From assembly GCA_025927935.1 (NCBI GenBank), contig JAICKM010000271.1, positions 1 through 8,577 on the forward strand: DNA of 8,577 nt, read 5' to 3'. Both the position numbers and the translations under genes were made by a program. Below are positions 1-7,174 of this stretch, piece by piece (position 1 is the stretch's first letter; the number at the start of each line of letters is the position of its first letter). This DNA is from Chloroflexia bacterium. Lineage in GTDB: Bacteria; Chloroflexota; Chloroflexia; QHBQ01; JADMIH01. The notes under the pieces were generated by a model, which was not told the origin of the DNA, ran no database searches, and was given only the letters and a program-made list of their open reading frames with translations.

Positions 1-370
1 CCGGCCAGCCGAAGTCCAGATCGTCGAGTTGGTGCCACCCGGCCAGCAGTTCGGGGAAACAGTCCTTCCATTCCACATCGGTCAAACCCTCGACGCGCCC
101 AAAATGCATCTCGCGCAGCCCTGGATCGATCTCCAGTGGCGTACCCAGGGCCTGGCTGATCACGTCGGCGGTGCGCAGGGCGCGCTGCAAGGGGCTGCTG
201 TAGACCGTGGCGACGGAGACCCTGGCGGCCTGTAAAAATGTCGCCAGCGCCGTGGCCGCGCGAACAGCCTGCCGCTCACCGAGCCGCGTCAGCGGCGCAT
301 CTTGCCAGCCCTGCAAGCGCCCGGCGACGTTGCCCTCGGATTGTCCGTGGCGGATGAAAAAGAGGTACAT
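1..370 (-). CDS. Histidine phosphatase family protein (partial, C-terminal part beyond the window)
   Basis: This is the N-terminal 123 residues of a histidine-phosphatase (phosphoglycerate mutase-like) enzyme, cytoplasmic, hydrolysing or transferring phosphate from a small metabolite that cannot be named. The phosphate pocket is visible: R7-H8-G9 holds the nucleophilic histidine, the YSSPLQRA block (57-64) supplies the second arginine, R63, and LREMHFG (85-91) carries the acidic residue, E87. The second catalytic histidine lies beyond the window edge. The ATG at 368-370 is preceded by GGAAGG (377-382) with a 6-base spacer, which fixes the start. It lies 32 bases downstream of the paralogous phosphatase gene in the same direction, so the two are probably cotranscribed. 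Hand alignment with that neighbour is gap-free with about 59 of 123 residues identical, which points to tandem duplication. Family assignment is secure; the substrate is unknown. Confidence 0.9.
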   Translation of the reverse strand, partial: MYLFFIRHGQSEGNVAGRLQGWQDAPLTRLGERQAVRAATALATFLQAARVSVATVYSSPLQRALRTADVISQALGTPLEIDPGLREMHFGRVEGLTDVEWKDCFPELLAGWHQLDDLDFGWP

Positions 371-402
371 AGGAATCCTTCCGCCCCAGGCGGCCTGGAA
401 AG

Positions 403-1125
403 CTATTGCAACGCCAGATCGGCGCGCGCCGCCGTGACCAGTTCGCTGTCTTCCGAGCAATCCTCGTCGCGCAGGTGCTCCACCTGGTTGAACATGCGCA
501 AACACCCCACCGACCAGATCTCGCTGCCGCCGTCGTCGGCGTCGGACCCCATGAACTGGATATGGGTAACGCTGCAATTGTCCGCGTCATAGGAGCGCGG
601 CCCCATGGGGTCCTCCAGCCCGGCGCTGTTCAGGTAGGCTTTGATCACGCCGCCATGTGTCACGACAATAATATTGTCATAGGACTTGTGCTGAGCCACA
701 ATCTCGGAGATAGCCCGCATACAGCGATTGCGGAAGGCGCGCCGCGTCTCCCCGCCCGGCCAGCCAAAATCAAGATTCTTGCGGTCGATCCAACCGGGGA
801 TCAGTTCGGGATAGCGCCGCTGCCACTCGTCGCGCCGCAGGCCCTCGACCAGGCCGCCCTGCATCTCGCGCAAATCGGGGACCGGGATGGGCACCAGGCC
901 CAGGCGTTCGCCGATGGCGTGCGCGGTGAGCCAGGCGCGCAGCAGCGGGCTGCTGTAGAGCGCATAGAAACGTATGCGCTGGCGCTGCCGAAATTCGGCG
1001 AAAAACTCGGCGGTCCGCTGGGCCTGCGCGAAGCCTTCCGGCGTGAGATCGGTATTCGCCCAACCTTGCAGGCGGCCCGAAACATTCCAGGTGGAGAGTC
1101 CATGACGGACCAGGTAGACATTCAT
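403..1125 (-). CDS. Histidine phosphatase family protein
   Basis: A complete 240-residue histidine phosphatase, soluble and probably cytoplasmic. The catalytic set is intact: R7-H8-G9 with nucleophile H8, R63 in YSSPLLRA (57-64), acidic E87 in LREMQGG (85-91), and the second histidine H157 in VVTHGG (154-159). The core ends near residue 190. A hydrophilic acidic tail of about 50 residues follows and has no recognisable domain. The start ATG overlaps the nth stop as ATGA (1122-1125). An AAGGGGG ribosome site lies 10 bases upstream, inside the end of nth, so translational coupling is likely. The family includes phosphoglycerate mutases, alpha-ribazole phosphatase and broad phosphatases; nothing in the motifs chooses among these. 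Sharing a unit with a DNA-repair enzyme could hint at nucleotide clean-up, but that is speculation. It is the closest visible relative of the truncated phosphatase downstream. Confidence 0.95.
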   Translation of the reverse strand: MNVYLVRHGLSTWNVSGRLQGWANTDLTPEGFAQAQRTAEFFAEFRQRQRIRFYALYSSPLLRAWLTAHAIGERLGLVPIPVPDLREMQGGLVEGLRRDEWQRRYPELIPGWIDRKNLDFGWPGGETRRAFRNRCMRAISEIVAQHKSYDNIIVVTHGGVIKAYLNSAGLEDPMGPRSYDADNCSVTHIQFMGSDADDGGSEIWSVGCLRMFNQVEHLRDEDCSEDSELVTAARADLALQ

Positions 1126-1865
1126 CGGTTGCGTACCCCCTTATAGTAGTCGCACCACTGAGTGAGGACGCAGATCTCGCAGCGCGGGCGGGGCGCTTTG
1201 CACACCTCGCGGCCATGCTTGATGACGTTCAGGTGGAAAGCATAATACCACTCCGGCGGCACCAGCGCTTCGAGCAGCACATGAGCTTGCTCCGCCGTCG
1301 CCCGATCGGGCACCAATCCCAGCCGGCGGCTCACCCGATGGACATGGGTATCCACGGGCATGGCGGGCCGGCCGCACGCGAACAGCAGCACGCACGCCGC
1401 CGTCTTGGGACCTACGCCGGGGAGCGCCGCCAGCCAGGCGCGCGCCTCATCCAGCGGGATTGTCTTTAAGAAGTCGAGGTCGAAACTCCCCCGTTCATCC
1501 CAGATGCGCTGCAAGATGGCCTTGATACGCGGCGCTTTCATCTGGGCCAGGCCGCCGCTCTGAATGGCGGCGGCAATGGCCGCCACCGGGGCGTCGCGCA
1601 CGGCCTCCCAGGTGGGTAGCGCCGCCTGCAACTGCGCGAAAGCGCGCCCGCTGTTCAGATCTGATGTGTGCTGCGAGAGGATCGTCAGCACCAGCTCATC
1701 GAGCGGCGGATGGTGCGGGCGCCAGGTGGGCTGCCCATACACCCGCAGCAGCGCGTGATAGATCGGATCGATCTTTTCGACGGGCGTTAGCGTATCGGCA
1801 TCAGATGCAGGCACCGAGTCGGAAACGGAGGATGTGTAGTCTACTTCGTGACTGTGAACACGCAT
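1122..1865 (-). CDS. nth: Endonuclease III, base-excision DNA glycosylase/AP lyase with [4Fe-4S] cluster
   Basis: A 247-residue member of the HhH-GPD superfamily that removes oxidised pyrimidines and nicks the resulting abasic site. The helix-hairpin-helix LPGVGPKTA spans 148-156, with K154 as the Schiff-base lysine. D172 in VDTHVHRV (171-178) is the catalytic aspartate, and the 18-residue spacing matches E. coli Nth (K120, D138). The C-terminal cluster loop is complete: C222-x6-C229-x2-C232-x5-C238. The retained lysine and absence of a MutY C-terminal domain argue for Nth over MutY. The protein is about 35 residues longer than E. coli Nth because of a polar N-terminal extension (1-33) without recognisable targeting features. 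The ATG at 1863-1865 has no Shine-Dalgarno sequence, but a TATAAT lies 5 bases before it. It is the first gene of a unit with two histidine phosphatases. Assignment is very firm; the exact start is less so. Confidence 0.96.
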   Translation of the reverse strand: MRVHSHEVDYTSSVSDSVPASDADTLTPVEKIDPIYHALLRVYGQPTWRPHHPPLDELVLTILSQHTSDLNSGRAFAQLQAALPTWEAVRDAPVAAIAAAIQSGGLAQMKAPRIKAILQRIWDERGSFDLDFLKTIPLDEARAWLAALPGVGPKTAACVLLFACGRPAMPVDTHVHRVSRRLGLVPDRATAEQAHVLLEALVPPEWYYAFHLNVIKHGREVCKAPRPRCEICVLTQWCDYYKGVRNR

Positions 1866-1870
1866 GACGT

Positions 1871-1901
1871 ATTATACAACAAAGCGTAGGCCCAGAACCA
1901 A
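1871..1901 (-). promoter_or_regulatory. Candidate promoter of the nth-phosphatase unit, probably leaderless
   Basis: Read on the minus strand, a perfect -10 hexamer TATAAT (1871-1876) ends 5 bases before the nth ATG. The best -35 match is TTGGTT (1896-1901) at a 19-base spacing; at 17 bases the hexamer is GGTTCT, which is poor. Transcription from this -10 would begin at or within a base or two of the A of the ATG, consistent with the missing ribosome binding site. The -10 is strong and the -35 weak. Confidence 0.5.
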
Positions 1902-1930
1902 CGGGTAAGGTGATCCGTATACCGGGCCAG

Positions 1931-3496
1931 TTATGCCGGCCGCTCCGGATAGCCCGTAATCTCCCGAATTTCTTCATACAGGGGCTTGAGTTTGCGATAC
2001 ATCTGTTTGTATACGCGGGAATACAACTGCTCATAGACGGCGTGGGCTTGCGGATTGGGTTCAAAGACCCGACCAACATGAGTCATCGCCCGCGCCGCGG
2101 TGGGCACGTCCGGATACAGGCCGAGACCCACACTGGCGTCAATAGCCGCGCCCAGCCCGGAAGCCTCATAGACATGGGGGCGCGCGGCGGGTAGCCCGAA
2201 AATATCCGCCGTCAGTTGCATCGCGGCGTCGCTCCGGGACCCGCCGCCCGCAACGCGGAGTTCGCGCACGGTGACACGCGTGCGGCGCTCGATCTGCTCC
2301 TTGCCCTCGCGCAACCCATAGGTCAGGCCCTCTAGAATGGCGCGGTAGAGGTGAGCGCGGGTATGGACATCGCCCCAGCCGATAATGGCGCCCTTGGCTT
2401 CCGGCCCCGGTACCTTGATGCCGGGCGACCAGTAGGGCTGCAAGGTCAGGCCCATCGCGCCCGGCGGCACGCTATCAACGAGATCGTCGAATAGCTCTTC
2501 GGGCTGCTTGCCCTGCGCGGCCGCGTTCTGCTGCTCGGGATGGCCGAACTGTTCCTTGAACCAGTTGACCATCCAGTAGCCGCGATAAATCGGCACTTCC
2601 AGGCTGTAAGCGCCGGGCACGGCAGCGGGAAAAGGCGGGATGAACGGTCGCACCTCGCGGTACTTTGCCTGGGTAACACTGACCGTGGCGGTGGTCCCGT
2701 AGCTGAGACAGGCTATCTGCGGGCTGACACACCCCGCGCCCAGCGCCTCGCACGCTTTGTCGGCGGCGGCGGCGATCACGGGCAGCCCGGCGGGGATGCC
2801 GGTGGCTTCCGCGGCGGGCGCGGTTATTTCGCCCAGCCGCGTGGCCGGGGGCACGAGATCGGGCAAGAGCCCGCGTTTCATCGGCATAGCCTGCCATTTC
2901 CAGTCGCTACGCGCCGCCCAGGCCAGTTTCTTGTAATCAAACGGCAGGTAGCCCACCTGCGCGCCGACCGAATCGACAAAGTGCCCCGTCAACCGGTACG
3001 CCAGGTAGCCCGACAGCATGAGGTACTTATGGGTCTGCTTCCAGATATCAGGCTGCCGGGTCCGCAACCAGTTGATCTCGGATTCGGCTTGAAAATAGGC
3101 GACCGTTTCATCCATACGCACCAGTTTCAAGATCACGCCCCACAGCCCGCCGACCGGCTTGAGACCGTGGATGCGGCGCTGATCGAGCCAGACGATAGCG
3201 GGCCGGAGCGGTTCACCCTGGCGGTCTACGTTGATCATCGTGCCGCGCTGGGTCGTCACCGTGACTCCCGCAATGGCGCCTTTGTCCACCGTGCCTTGCC
3301 GCCAGAGTTCCTGACAGACCCGGCACAGCGATTGCCAGTAGTAAGCCGGGTCTTGTTCAGCCCAGCCCGGTTGCTTGGAGAAATAGGGATCGATCATGAC
3401 TTGCGACCTGGCGACCAGCTTGCCGTGCAAGTCGAAAACGAGCGCTCGGACGCTTTGCGTGCCGTTATCAATCGCCAGAATCAGATCCTGCTTCAT
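1931..3496 (-). CDS. FGGY-family carbohydrate (polyol/glycerol-type) kinase
   Basis: A 521-residue ATP-dependent kinase of the FGGY family, cytoplasmic, phosphorylating a sugar or polyol. Domain I opens with IDNGTQSVR (9-17), the phosphate-binding DxGTxSxR motif. The substrate region has TTQRGT (81-86) and IVWLDQRR (101-108). The catalytic base is probably D246 in AAADKA (243-248). Domain II has the YGTTAT phosphate loop (266-271) and AGGGSRSDA (416-424), with SGLGAAIDA (446-454) in the adenosine region. The ATG at 3494-3496 was chosen because it precedes the family N terminus directly, overlaps the upstream stop as ATGA, and has GGGAG 9 bases upstream. A longer in-frame extension is upstream-gene DNA. 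In glycerol kinase the substrate loop reads NQRET; here the glutamate is G85, so plain glycerol is doubtful. Erythritol-kinase-like or YgcE-like roles are alternatives. Third gene of the operon. Confidence 0.94.
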   Translation of the reverse strand: MKQDLILAIDNGTQSVRALVFDLHGKLVARSQVMIDPYFSKQPGWAEQDPAYYWQSLCRVCQELWRQGTVDKGAIAGVTVTTQRGTMINVDRQGEPLRPAIVWLDQRRIHGLKPVGGLWGVILKLVRMDETVAYFQAESEINWLRTRQPDIWKQTHKYLMLSGYLAYRLTGHFVDSVGAQVGYLPFDYKKLAWAARSDWKWQAMPMKRGLLPDLVPPATRLGEITAPAAEATGIPAGLPVIAAAADKACEALGAGCVSPQIACLSYGTTATVSVTQAKYREVRPFIPPFPAAVPGAYSLEVPIYRGYWMVNWFKEQFGHPEQQNAAAQGKQPEELFDDLVDSVPPGAMGLTLQPYWSPGIKVPGPEAKGAIIGWGDVHTRAHLYRAILEGLTYGLREGKEQIERRTRVTVRELRVAGGGSRSDAAMQLTADIFGLPAARPHVYEASGLGAAIDASVGLGLYPDVPTAARAMTHVGRVFEPNPQAHAVYEQLYSRVYKQMYRKLKPLYEEIREITGYPERPA

Positions 3497-5226
3497 CGCG
3501 TTTGCTCCCGTGCCCGGCGCTGCCGGATCAATAGACCGCCCGCGCCCAGCGCCAGGCCGGCAAGAATGCCGAGCGCCCATTTCCCACGCGTCGCATTTGC
3601 CGGATGGGACTCGCCACCCGCCTGTGCCGGCATCATGCGCCAATCGGGGATTGTGTCCCGATCCGGCAGGCTGTAGTGCTGCCGCCAGAGTGCGTGATAG
3701 GCGTGTTCTTCCACCGCCCAGCGTGTGTCATCCCAGCCGAGTTCGGCCTGGCAGATGGCCCGGATAGCCTGCATGAGCGCGGCCCCACCCTCCGGCAGCA
3801 TCAGACCGAGCCGCACCCGGCGCAGCAGGAGGTCGTCCAGATGCAACACCGCTTCCTTGCGCGCCGCCCAGCGCAATTCAGCCCAGAGCACAGTAGTGCC
3901 GGGGATTGGTTGTAGCTCGCCGGGCTGCGCCGCCGCGACCAGAGCGGGCGCCGCCGCGCCGTAGCGCCCAAGCAGGCGCTCGCGCGCCGCCGCAGTGAGG
4001 GCGCCATCCAGATTCTGGGGTGGCGGATCGAAGATAGACGCGGATGGATCGGGTTTGGCGATGTCGGGAAGCTGCCGGCGCATAACTTCCATTGCATCCT
4101 GCGCCATCAGGCGAAAGATCGTCCATTTGCCGCCCGTGACAGTCACCAGGCCCTGATCTTCCCAGATGGCGTAATCACGCGACACCGTGGCCGGATCGTC
4201 CGCGCCGCTATCGATCATGGGGCGCACGCCGCTGAACGAGGCAACCACATCGTCCAGGCTAAGACCCAGCGACGGCAGCTTGGCATCCACCGCCGCCATG
4301 AGGTAGGCCACTTCGTCGGGACTGATCCGCGGTTCCTCGTCCAGCGATTGGCGATGATCGTGGTCAGTTGTGCCCACAAGCGTGGTACCCTCCCAGGGCA
4401 GAATGAACACGGGGCGGCGATCCAGGGGGTGTGCGAAGCTAATCACCTGGGCCACCGGCAGCCGCCACGCGGCGAACACCAGGTGACTGCCCCGCGAGGG
4501 CCGCATACGCGGCGCCGCGCCGATCTGCGCCCGCAGGCGATCCGTCCAGATGCCGGTCGCGTTGACCACCACACGAGCGCGCGCCGTGGCAGTGGCGCCG
4601 TTGAGGCCGTCCTGCAGTTCCACGCCGACCACGGCGCCGTTCTCGGACAGCAGTTTGGTCGCGGTCACGTAGTTGAGCGCCGTCGCGCCCCGCGCAATAG
4701 CCTCCTGGAGCACCCGCAATACCACGCGGGCGTCGTCGCTGCGGGCCTCCAGGTAGCCCAAGCCGCCCGTCAGGTGCGCCAGGGTGAGGTGCGGGGCCAG
4801 CAGCTGGAAGCCGGCCGGATCGTAGTAGCGCAAGCGCCGCTGCCCGGCCAGCAAGTCGTATACGAGGAGGAGTGCCTGGTAAGGCCGGCGCCGGGAGCCT
4901 TCGCTGCTGTATAGCGCCACCAGAAAGCCCAGCGGCGTGATCAGTCCCTGGCCCTCGGCCAGCAGGCGCTCGCGCTCGCGCACTGCGTCGCGCGTGACGC
5001 GCCACTGGCCGCTGATCAGATAGCGGAAGCCGCCGTGGGCCAGCTTGGTCGAGCGGCTGGAGGTGCCCCAGGCAAAATCCCGTTGCTCGACCAGCAGGGC
5101 ACGCAATCCGGCGCGGGTCGCCTCGCGTAGAATGCCCGCGCCGGTGATGCCCCCACCGACGATGATCACATCCCACGGCTGCGCGACGGTGTCCCAGATG
5201 TGCGCGCGCTCATGTTCCGCCCACAT
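3493..5226 (-). CDS. GlpD-like FAD-dependent glycerol-3-phosphate (polyol phosphate) dehydrogenase with hydrophobic C-terminal tail
   Basis: A 577-residue flavoprotein of the aerobic glycerol-3-phosphate dehydrogenase family, which oxidises G3P (or a related polyol phosphate) to a ketose phosphate and passes electrons to quinone. The Rossmann FAD motif GGGITGAG is at 24-31, with E47 at the ribose position. The GlpD signature [13 protein letters not shown] covers 54-66. Further hallmarks are SRGSHLVF (244-251), GTTDHDH (285-291), FSGVRPMID (331-339) and [10 protein letters not shown] (363-372). The C-terminal DAO_C-type helical domain runs about 405-525. After a flexible linker comes a hydrophobic segment (550-567) with glycines at 553, 557 and 561 and a basic end, which normal GlpD lacks. 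There is no N-terminal signal. The ATG is preceded by a strong GGGGAGGGG site. It lies 20 bases after the oxidase gene and overlaps the kinase by ATGA. EryB-type erythritol-phosphate dehydrogenases are a close alternative. Confidence 0.94.
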   Translation of the reverse strand: MWAEHERAHIWDTVAQPWDVIIVGGGITGAGILREATRAGLRALLVEQRDFAWGTSSRSTKLAHGGFRYLISGQWRVTRDAVRERERLLAEGQGLITPLGFLVALYSSEGSRRRPYQALLLVYDLLAGQRRLRYYDPAGFQLLAPHLTLAHLTGGLGYLEARSDDARVVLRVLQEAIARGATALNYVTATKLLSENGAVVGVELQDGLNGATATARARVVVNATGIWTDRLRAQIGAAPRMRPSRGSHLVFAAWRLPVAQVISFAHPLDRRPVFILPWEGTTLVGTTDHDHRQSLDEEPRISPDEVAYLMAAVDAKLPSLGLSLDDVVASFSGVRPMIDSGADDPATVSRDYAIWEDQGLVTVTGGKWTIFRLMAQDAMEVMRRQLPDIAKPDPSASIFDPPPQNLDGALTAAARERLLGRYGAAAPALVAAAQPGELQPIPGTTVLWAELRWAARKEAVLHLDDLLLRRVRLGLMLPEGGAALMQAIRAICQAELGWDDTRWAVEEHAYHALWRQHYSLPDRDTIPDWRMMPAQAGGESHPANATRGKWALGILAGLALGAGGLLIRQRRAREQTR

Positions 5227-5246
5227 GACCCCTCCCCATCCGCGTG

Positions 5247-6836
5247 CTACACCAGTTTGCCGGGATTCAGCAGACCATCCGGATCGAAGGTTTTCAGCAC
5301 ATTGGCGATGGCCGTGATGCCGAGCGTCCCTTTCTCGGCGGCTAGGTACGGCTGATGATCGACGCCCACGCCGTGCTGATGACTGATCGTCCCGCCGTGG
5401 GCGACGATAGCCTGGCTGGCGGCGGTCTTGAGCTGGCGCCAGCGGTCGTATGTCTCACCGGGATCGGCGGCCAGGCGAAAGAGATAGGTGGTATAGAGGC
5501 TGGACCCCTGCGGGTAAATATGGGACAGATGGGTAAAAGCATGCACCCGCTCCCCCCAATCGGCAAGCGCAGTGCGTAGCGCGGTTTCCACCGCCGCCAG
5601 CAACGCGGGGACATTGCTCCAGGTCGTCGCCGTTTCGACGGTGTCCACGCCATACCCGCGCTCCCACAGTTCGTTGCGCTGGTAGGGCGCGCGAAAACGG
5701 GTCTTTTGCCACTGGCGGCCCAGCGGCCGGCCCAGGTGGACGGCGCCATAAGCCCGCGCGATCGCCAGCACGCGCTTGCGCCCGGCGTCCACCTGGGCGG
5801 TGGTGCCCGTAAAGCCCACCACGAGCATGCACTTCCCGGCCCCAATATGGCGCACGGCCAGGAGCCGTTCCAGCGCGTGGATCACCTCTGCGTGCCCGGC
5901 CAGGGCGAGCGTGGTGGCTGTTTCCGTGGCAGTGCTCAAGCGCAGCATGGACAGCGGAATGCTCGCCTGCACCATGCGCCGCACAGCAGTTCGCGCGGCT
6001 CGCCAGTCGGGGAAAAACAACGCGTGAAAGGCTTCCTCCTGGGGCAGCGGGCGCACGCGCACGATGGCTTCCGTCAGGATGCCCAGCCGCCCCTCCGAGC
6101 CGAGCACCAGGTCGCGCAGGTCGGGGCCGGCGGCGGAGGCAGGAAACGGAGGCAGGTCCAATGCCCCGGCGGGCGATTCGAGGTGCCCCCCGGCGAACAG
6201 ATGCTCGATGCGCCCATAGCCGAGCGACTGCTGGCCGCTGGACCGCGTGGCGATCCAGCCGCCCAGCGTCGAGTGCTCAAAGGATTGCGGATAGTGGCCC
6301 AGGGTGTAGCCTCGTGCACGTAACTGCGCTTCCAGATCCGGTCCCGCTACGCCGGGACCGAAAGTCGCCAGGCGGTCCTGTTCGTCCAGATGATGCAGGC
6401 GATTCATGCGGCTCAGATCGACGGTCAAGATGGGGGCATCGCCGGGCTGCGGGTTGATGTGTCCGACCACGCTCGTCCCGCCGGAGTAGGGGATGATCCG
6501 CACTCCCGCTTGCCGCGCGTACTCCAAGAGAGCGCGCACATCATCGCCGCCGAGGGGATAGGCCACGCCATCGGGAAACACCGGAATGCGGCCAGTGCGC
6601 AAGGCGATCAAATCGGGGAACCCCTGGCCGCGAGCATGGCGCACACGTTCCAGGGCATCGGTCGAGATCAGCGGATGGGCCGGCAGCCGGGTGGGCGGCA
6701 CCCCGGCGACCACCACATCCAGCGAGGCATCATGCGGAGGCGTCCCTGGCCCCACCAGTGCCGCCAGGATCCCGGTAGCCGTCGGGGGCAGTGGATACGT
6801 GACGGTGTCGTCGCCCCAGCCGTTCCAACGCCGCAT
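5247..6836 (-). CDS. AGPS-like FAD-binding oxidase (alkyl-DHAP synthase / YgcU-type family)
   Basis: A 529-residue flavoenzyme with an N-terminal PCMH-type FAD-binding domain and a C-terminal catalytic domain of the alkylglycerone-phosphate synthase family. An FPDLIALRTG stretch (73-82) precedes the FAD domain. FAD contacts are PYSGGTSVV (116-124), HYPQSFEHSTLGG (181-193), ATRSSG (196-201) and GSEGRLGILTEA (246-257). The C-terminal domain contains SHIYPQGSSLY (438-448), whose Y448 aligns with the catalytic tyrosine of AGPS, and SHQHGVG (485-491), where AGPS has an HHH triad. There is no signal peptide or membrane helix. It is the first gene of the operon, with its start 66 bases inside a strong promoter and an AGGT ribosome site. 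AGPS exchanges an acyl for an alkyl group on DHAP; the next gene makes DHAP or a DHAP-like ketose phosphate. Glycolate/lactate-type oxidases are a weaker alternative. The reaction is unproven. Confidence 0.92.
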   Translation of the reverse strand: MRRWNGWGDDTVTYPLPPTATGILAALVGPGTPPHDASLDVVVAGVPPTRLPAHPLISTDALERVRHARGQGFPDLIALRTGRIPVFPDGVAYPLGGDDVRALLEYARQAGVRIIPYSGGTSVVGHINPQPGDAPILTVDLSRMNRLHHLDEQDRLATFGPGVAGPDLEAQLRARGYTLGHYPQSFEHSTLGGWIATRSSGQQSLGYGRIEHLFAGGHLESPAGALDLPPFPASAAGPDLRDLVLGSEGRLGILTEAIVRVRPLPQEEAFHALFFPDWRAARTAVRRMVQASIPLSMLRLSTATETATTLALAGHAEVIHALERLLAVRHIGAGKCMLVVGFTGTTAQVDAGRKRVLAIARAYGAVHLGRPLGRQWQKTRFRAPYQRNELWERGYGVDTVETATTWSNVPALLAAVETALRTALADWGERVHAFTHLSHIYPQGSSLYTTYLFRLAADPGETYDRWRQLKTAASQAIVAHGGTISHQHGVGVDHQPYLAAEKGTLGITAIANVLKTFDPDGLLNPGKLV

Positions 6837-6901
6837 ATATTACCTGCCTTGGCGATGAGCAATAGGTGAGCCCGAAGAAGGGTAGCGGGGCCGGCGGTCT
6901 C

Positions 6902-6930
6902 ATCATAGCATGGCCGGGCAGGCGTGTCAA
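6902..6930 (-). promoter_or_regulatory. Near-consensus sigma-70 promoter of the oxidase-dehydrogenase-kinase operon
   Basis: On the minus strand a perfect -35 TTGACA (6925-6930) is followed by a 17-base spacer (6908-6924) and -10 TATGAT (6902-6907). The -10 is extended by TGC immediately upstream. The start point should be near 6895, giving a leader of about 59 bases before the ATG at 6836. This is the strongest promoter match in the window and implies a well-expressed operon unless repressed. Confidence 0.85.
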
Positions 6931-6935
6931 TCGCC

Positions 6936-6966
6936 CGAATCCGAGTACAGCCGGTTCGCGAATCCG
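6936..6966. repeat. Pair of CGAATCCG direct repeats, 23 bases apart, upstream of the operon -35
   Basis: CGAATCCG occurs at 6936-6943 and again at 6959-6966, start to start 23 bases, about two helical turns. Both lie immediately upstream of the TTGACA of the minus-strand promoter, where activators usually bind. The second copy runs into the palindrome ATCCGGAT (6962-6969). An operator role is inference; an 8-base repeat in GC-rich DNA can arise by chance. Confidence 0.35.
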
Positions 6967-7016
6967 GATCGGATGGTTAGATGTCGGGCTTTTGTCGCCT
7001 TTTTTGTCGGGATCAG

Positions 7017-7044
7017 TTCCGGCCATCCTGTGCTTTAATATACT
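7017..7044 (+). promoter_or_regulatory. Weak candidate promoter for the plus-strand small gene and cupin
   Basis: TATACT (7039-7044) is a good -10, with TTCCGG (7017-7022) as a poor -35 at a 16-base spacing. An overlapping alternative is the extended -10 TGC-TTTAAT (7031-7039). Initiation near 7051 would leave a leader of about 120 bases containing the 7073-7089 hairpin. Support is modest because the -35 is weak. Confidence 0.35.
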
Positions 7045-7072
7045 CAGCAAGATATCCAGGTAGCCCGATGCG

Positions 7073-7089
7073 GCCCGGTGAAGCCGGGC
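7073..7089 (+). other. GC-rich hairpin in the leader of the plus-strand genes
   Basis: GCCCGG (7073-7078) and CCGGGC (7084-7089) form a perfect 6-bp stem around a TGAAG loop. There is no following T-run, so an intrinsic terminator is unlikely. It would lie in the 5' leader of the 58-residue gene and might affect RNA stability, or it may be one of the CCGG-type palindromes scattered in this genome. Confidence 0.4.
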
Positions 7090-7163
7090 GCGCCACGACT
7101 ACAGCCGGTATTATCCGGTAACGCCGCAGCACCGTGGAGCCGGGTCTTAGTACAAGGGACAAC

Positions 7164-7168
7164 AGGAG
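7164..7168 (+). promoter_or_regulatory. Strong Shine-Dalgarno site (AGGAG) of the 58-residue gene
   Basis: AGGAG at 7164-7168 is followed by 6 bases and ATG at 7175. The consensus match and spacing are the main reason to accept the short frame downstream as a gene. Confidence 0.75.
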
Positions 7169-7174
7169 CAGACC

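Larger units (their letters stand above)
6837..7174. other. Divergent intergenic control region (338 bases, no gene)
   Basis: No credible coding frame is present. The region holds the leader and promoter of the minus-strand operon, then two CGAATCCG direct repeats (6936-6943 and 6959-6966), which lie just upstream of the operon -35. Three TGTCG repeats follow at 6982, 6993 and 7005 in a T-rich patch. Next are a possible plus-strand -10 (TATACT, 7039-7044) and a hairpin (7073-7089) in the leader of the small plus-strand gene. No regulator is encoded alongside it. Confidence 0.7.

Noticed and set aside
406..1146. 246-residue plus-strand frame antisense to the phosphatase gene
   Set aside because: It is a GC-rich shadow of a gene with intact catalytic motifs; it has no recognisable domain or ribosome site.
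1866..1930. Possible terminator between the kinase and nth
   Set aside because: Only a loose 5-bp GGCCC/GGGCC pairing and no T-run; the gap is better explained as the nth promoter.
3497..3643. In-frame N-terminal extension of the kinase (49 extra residues)
   Set aside because: The extension lies inside the GlpD-like gene; the ATG at 3494-3496 with ATGA overlap and the DxGTxSxR motif at residue 10 fits the family.
2540..3676. 378-residue plus-strand frame opposite the FGGY kinase
   Set aside because: It runs antisense to a well-supported kinase, has no family motifs, and has composition typical of reversed GC-rich codons.
5706..6323. 205-residue plus-strand frame inside the AGPS-like gene
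   Set aside because: It is antisense to conserved FAD-binding motifs and is a shadow frame.
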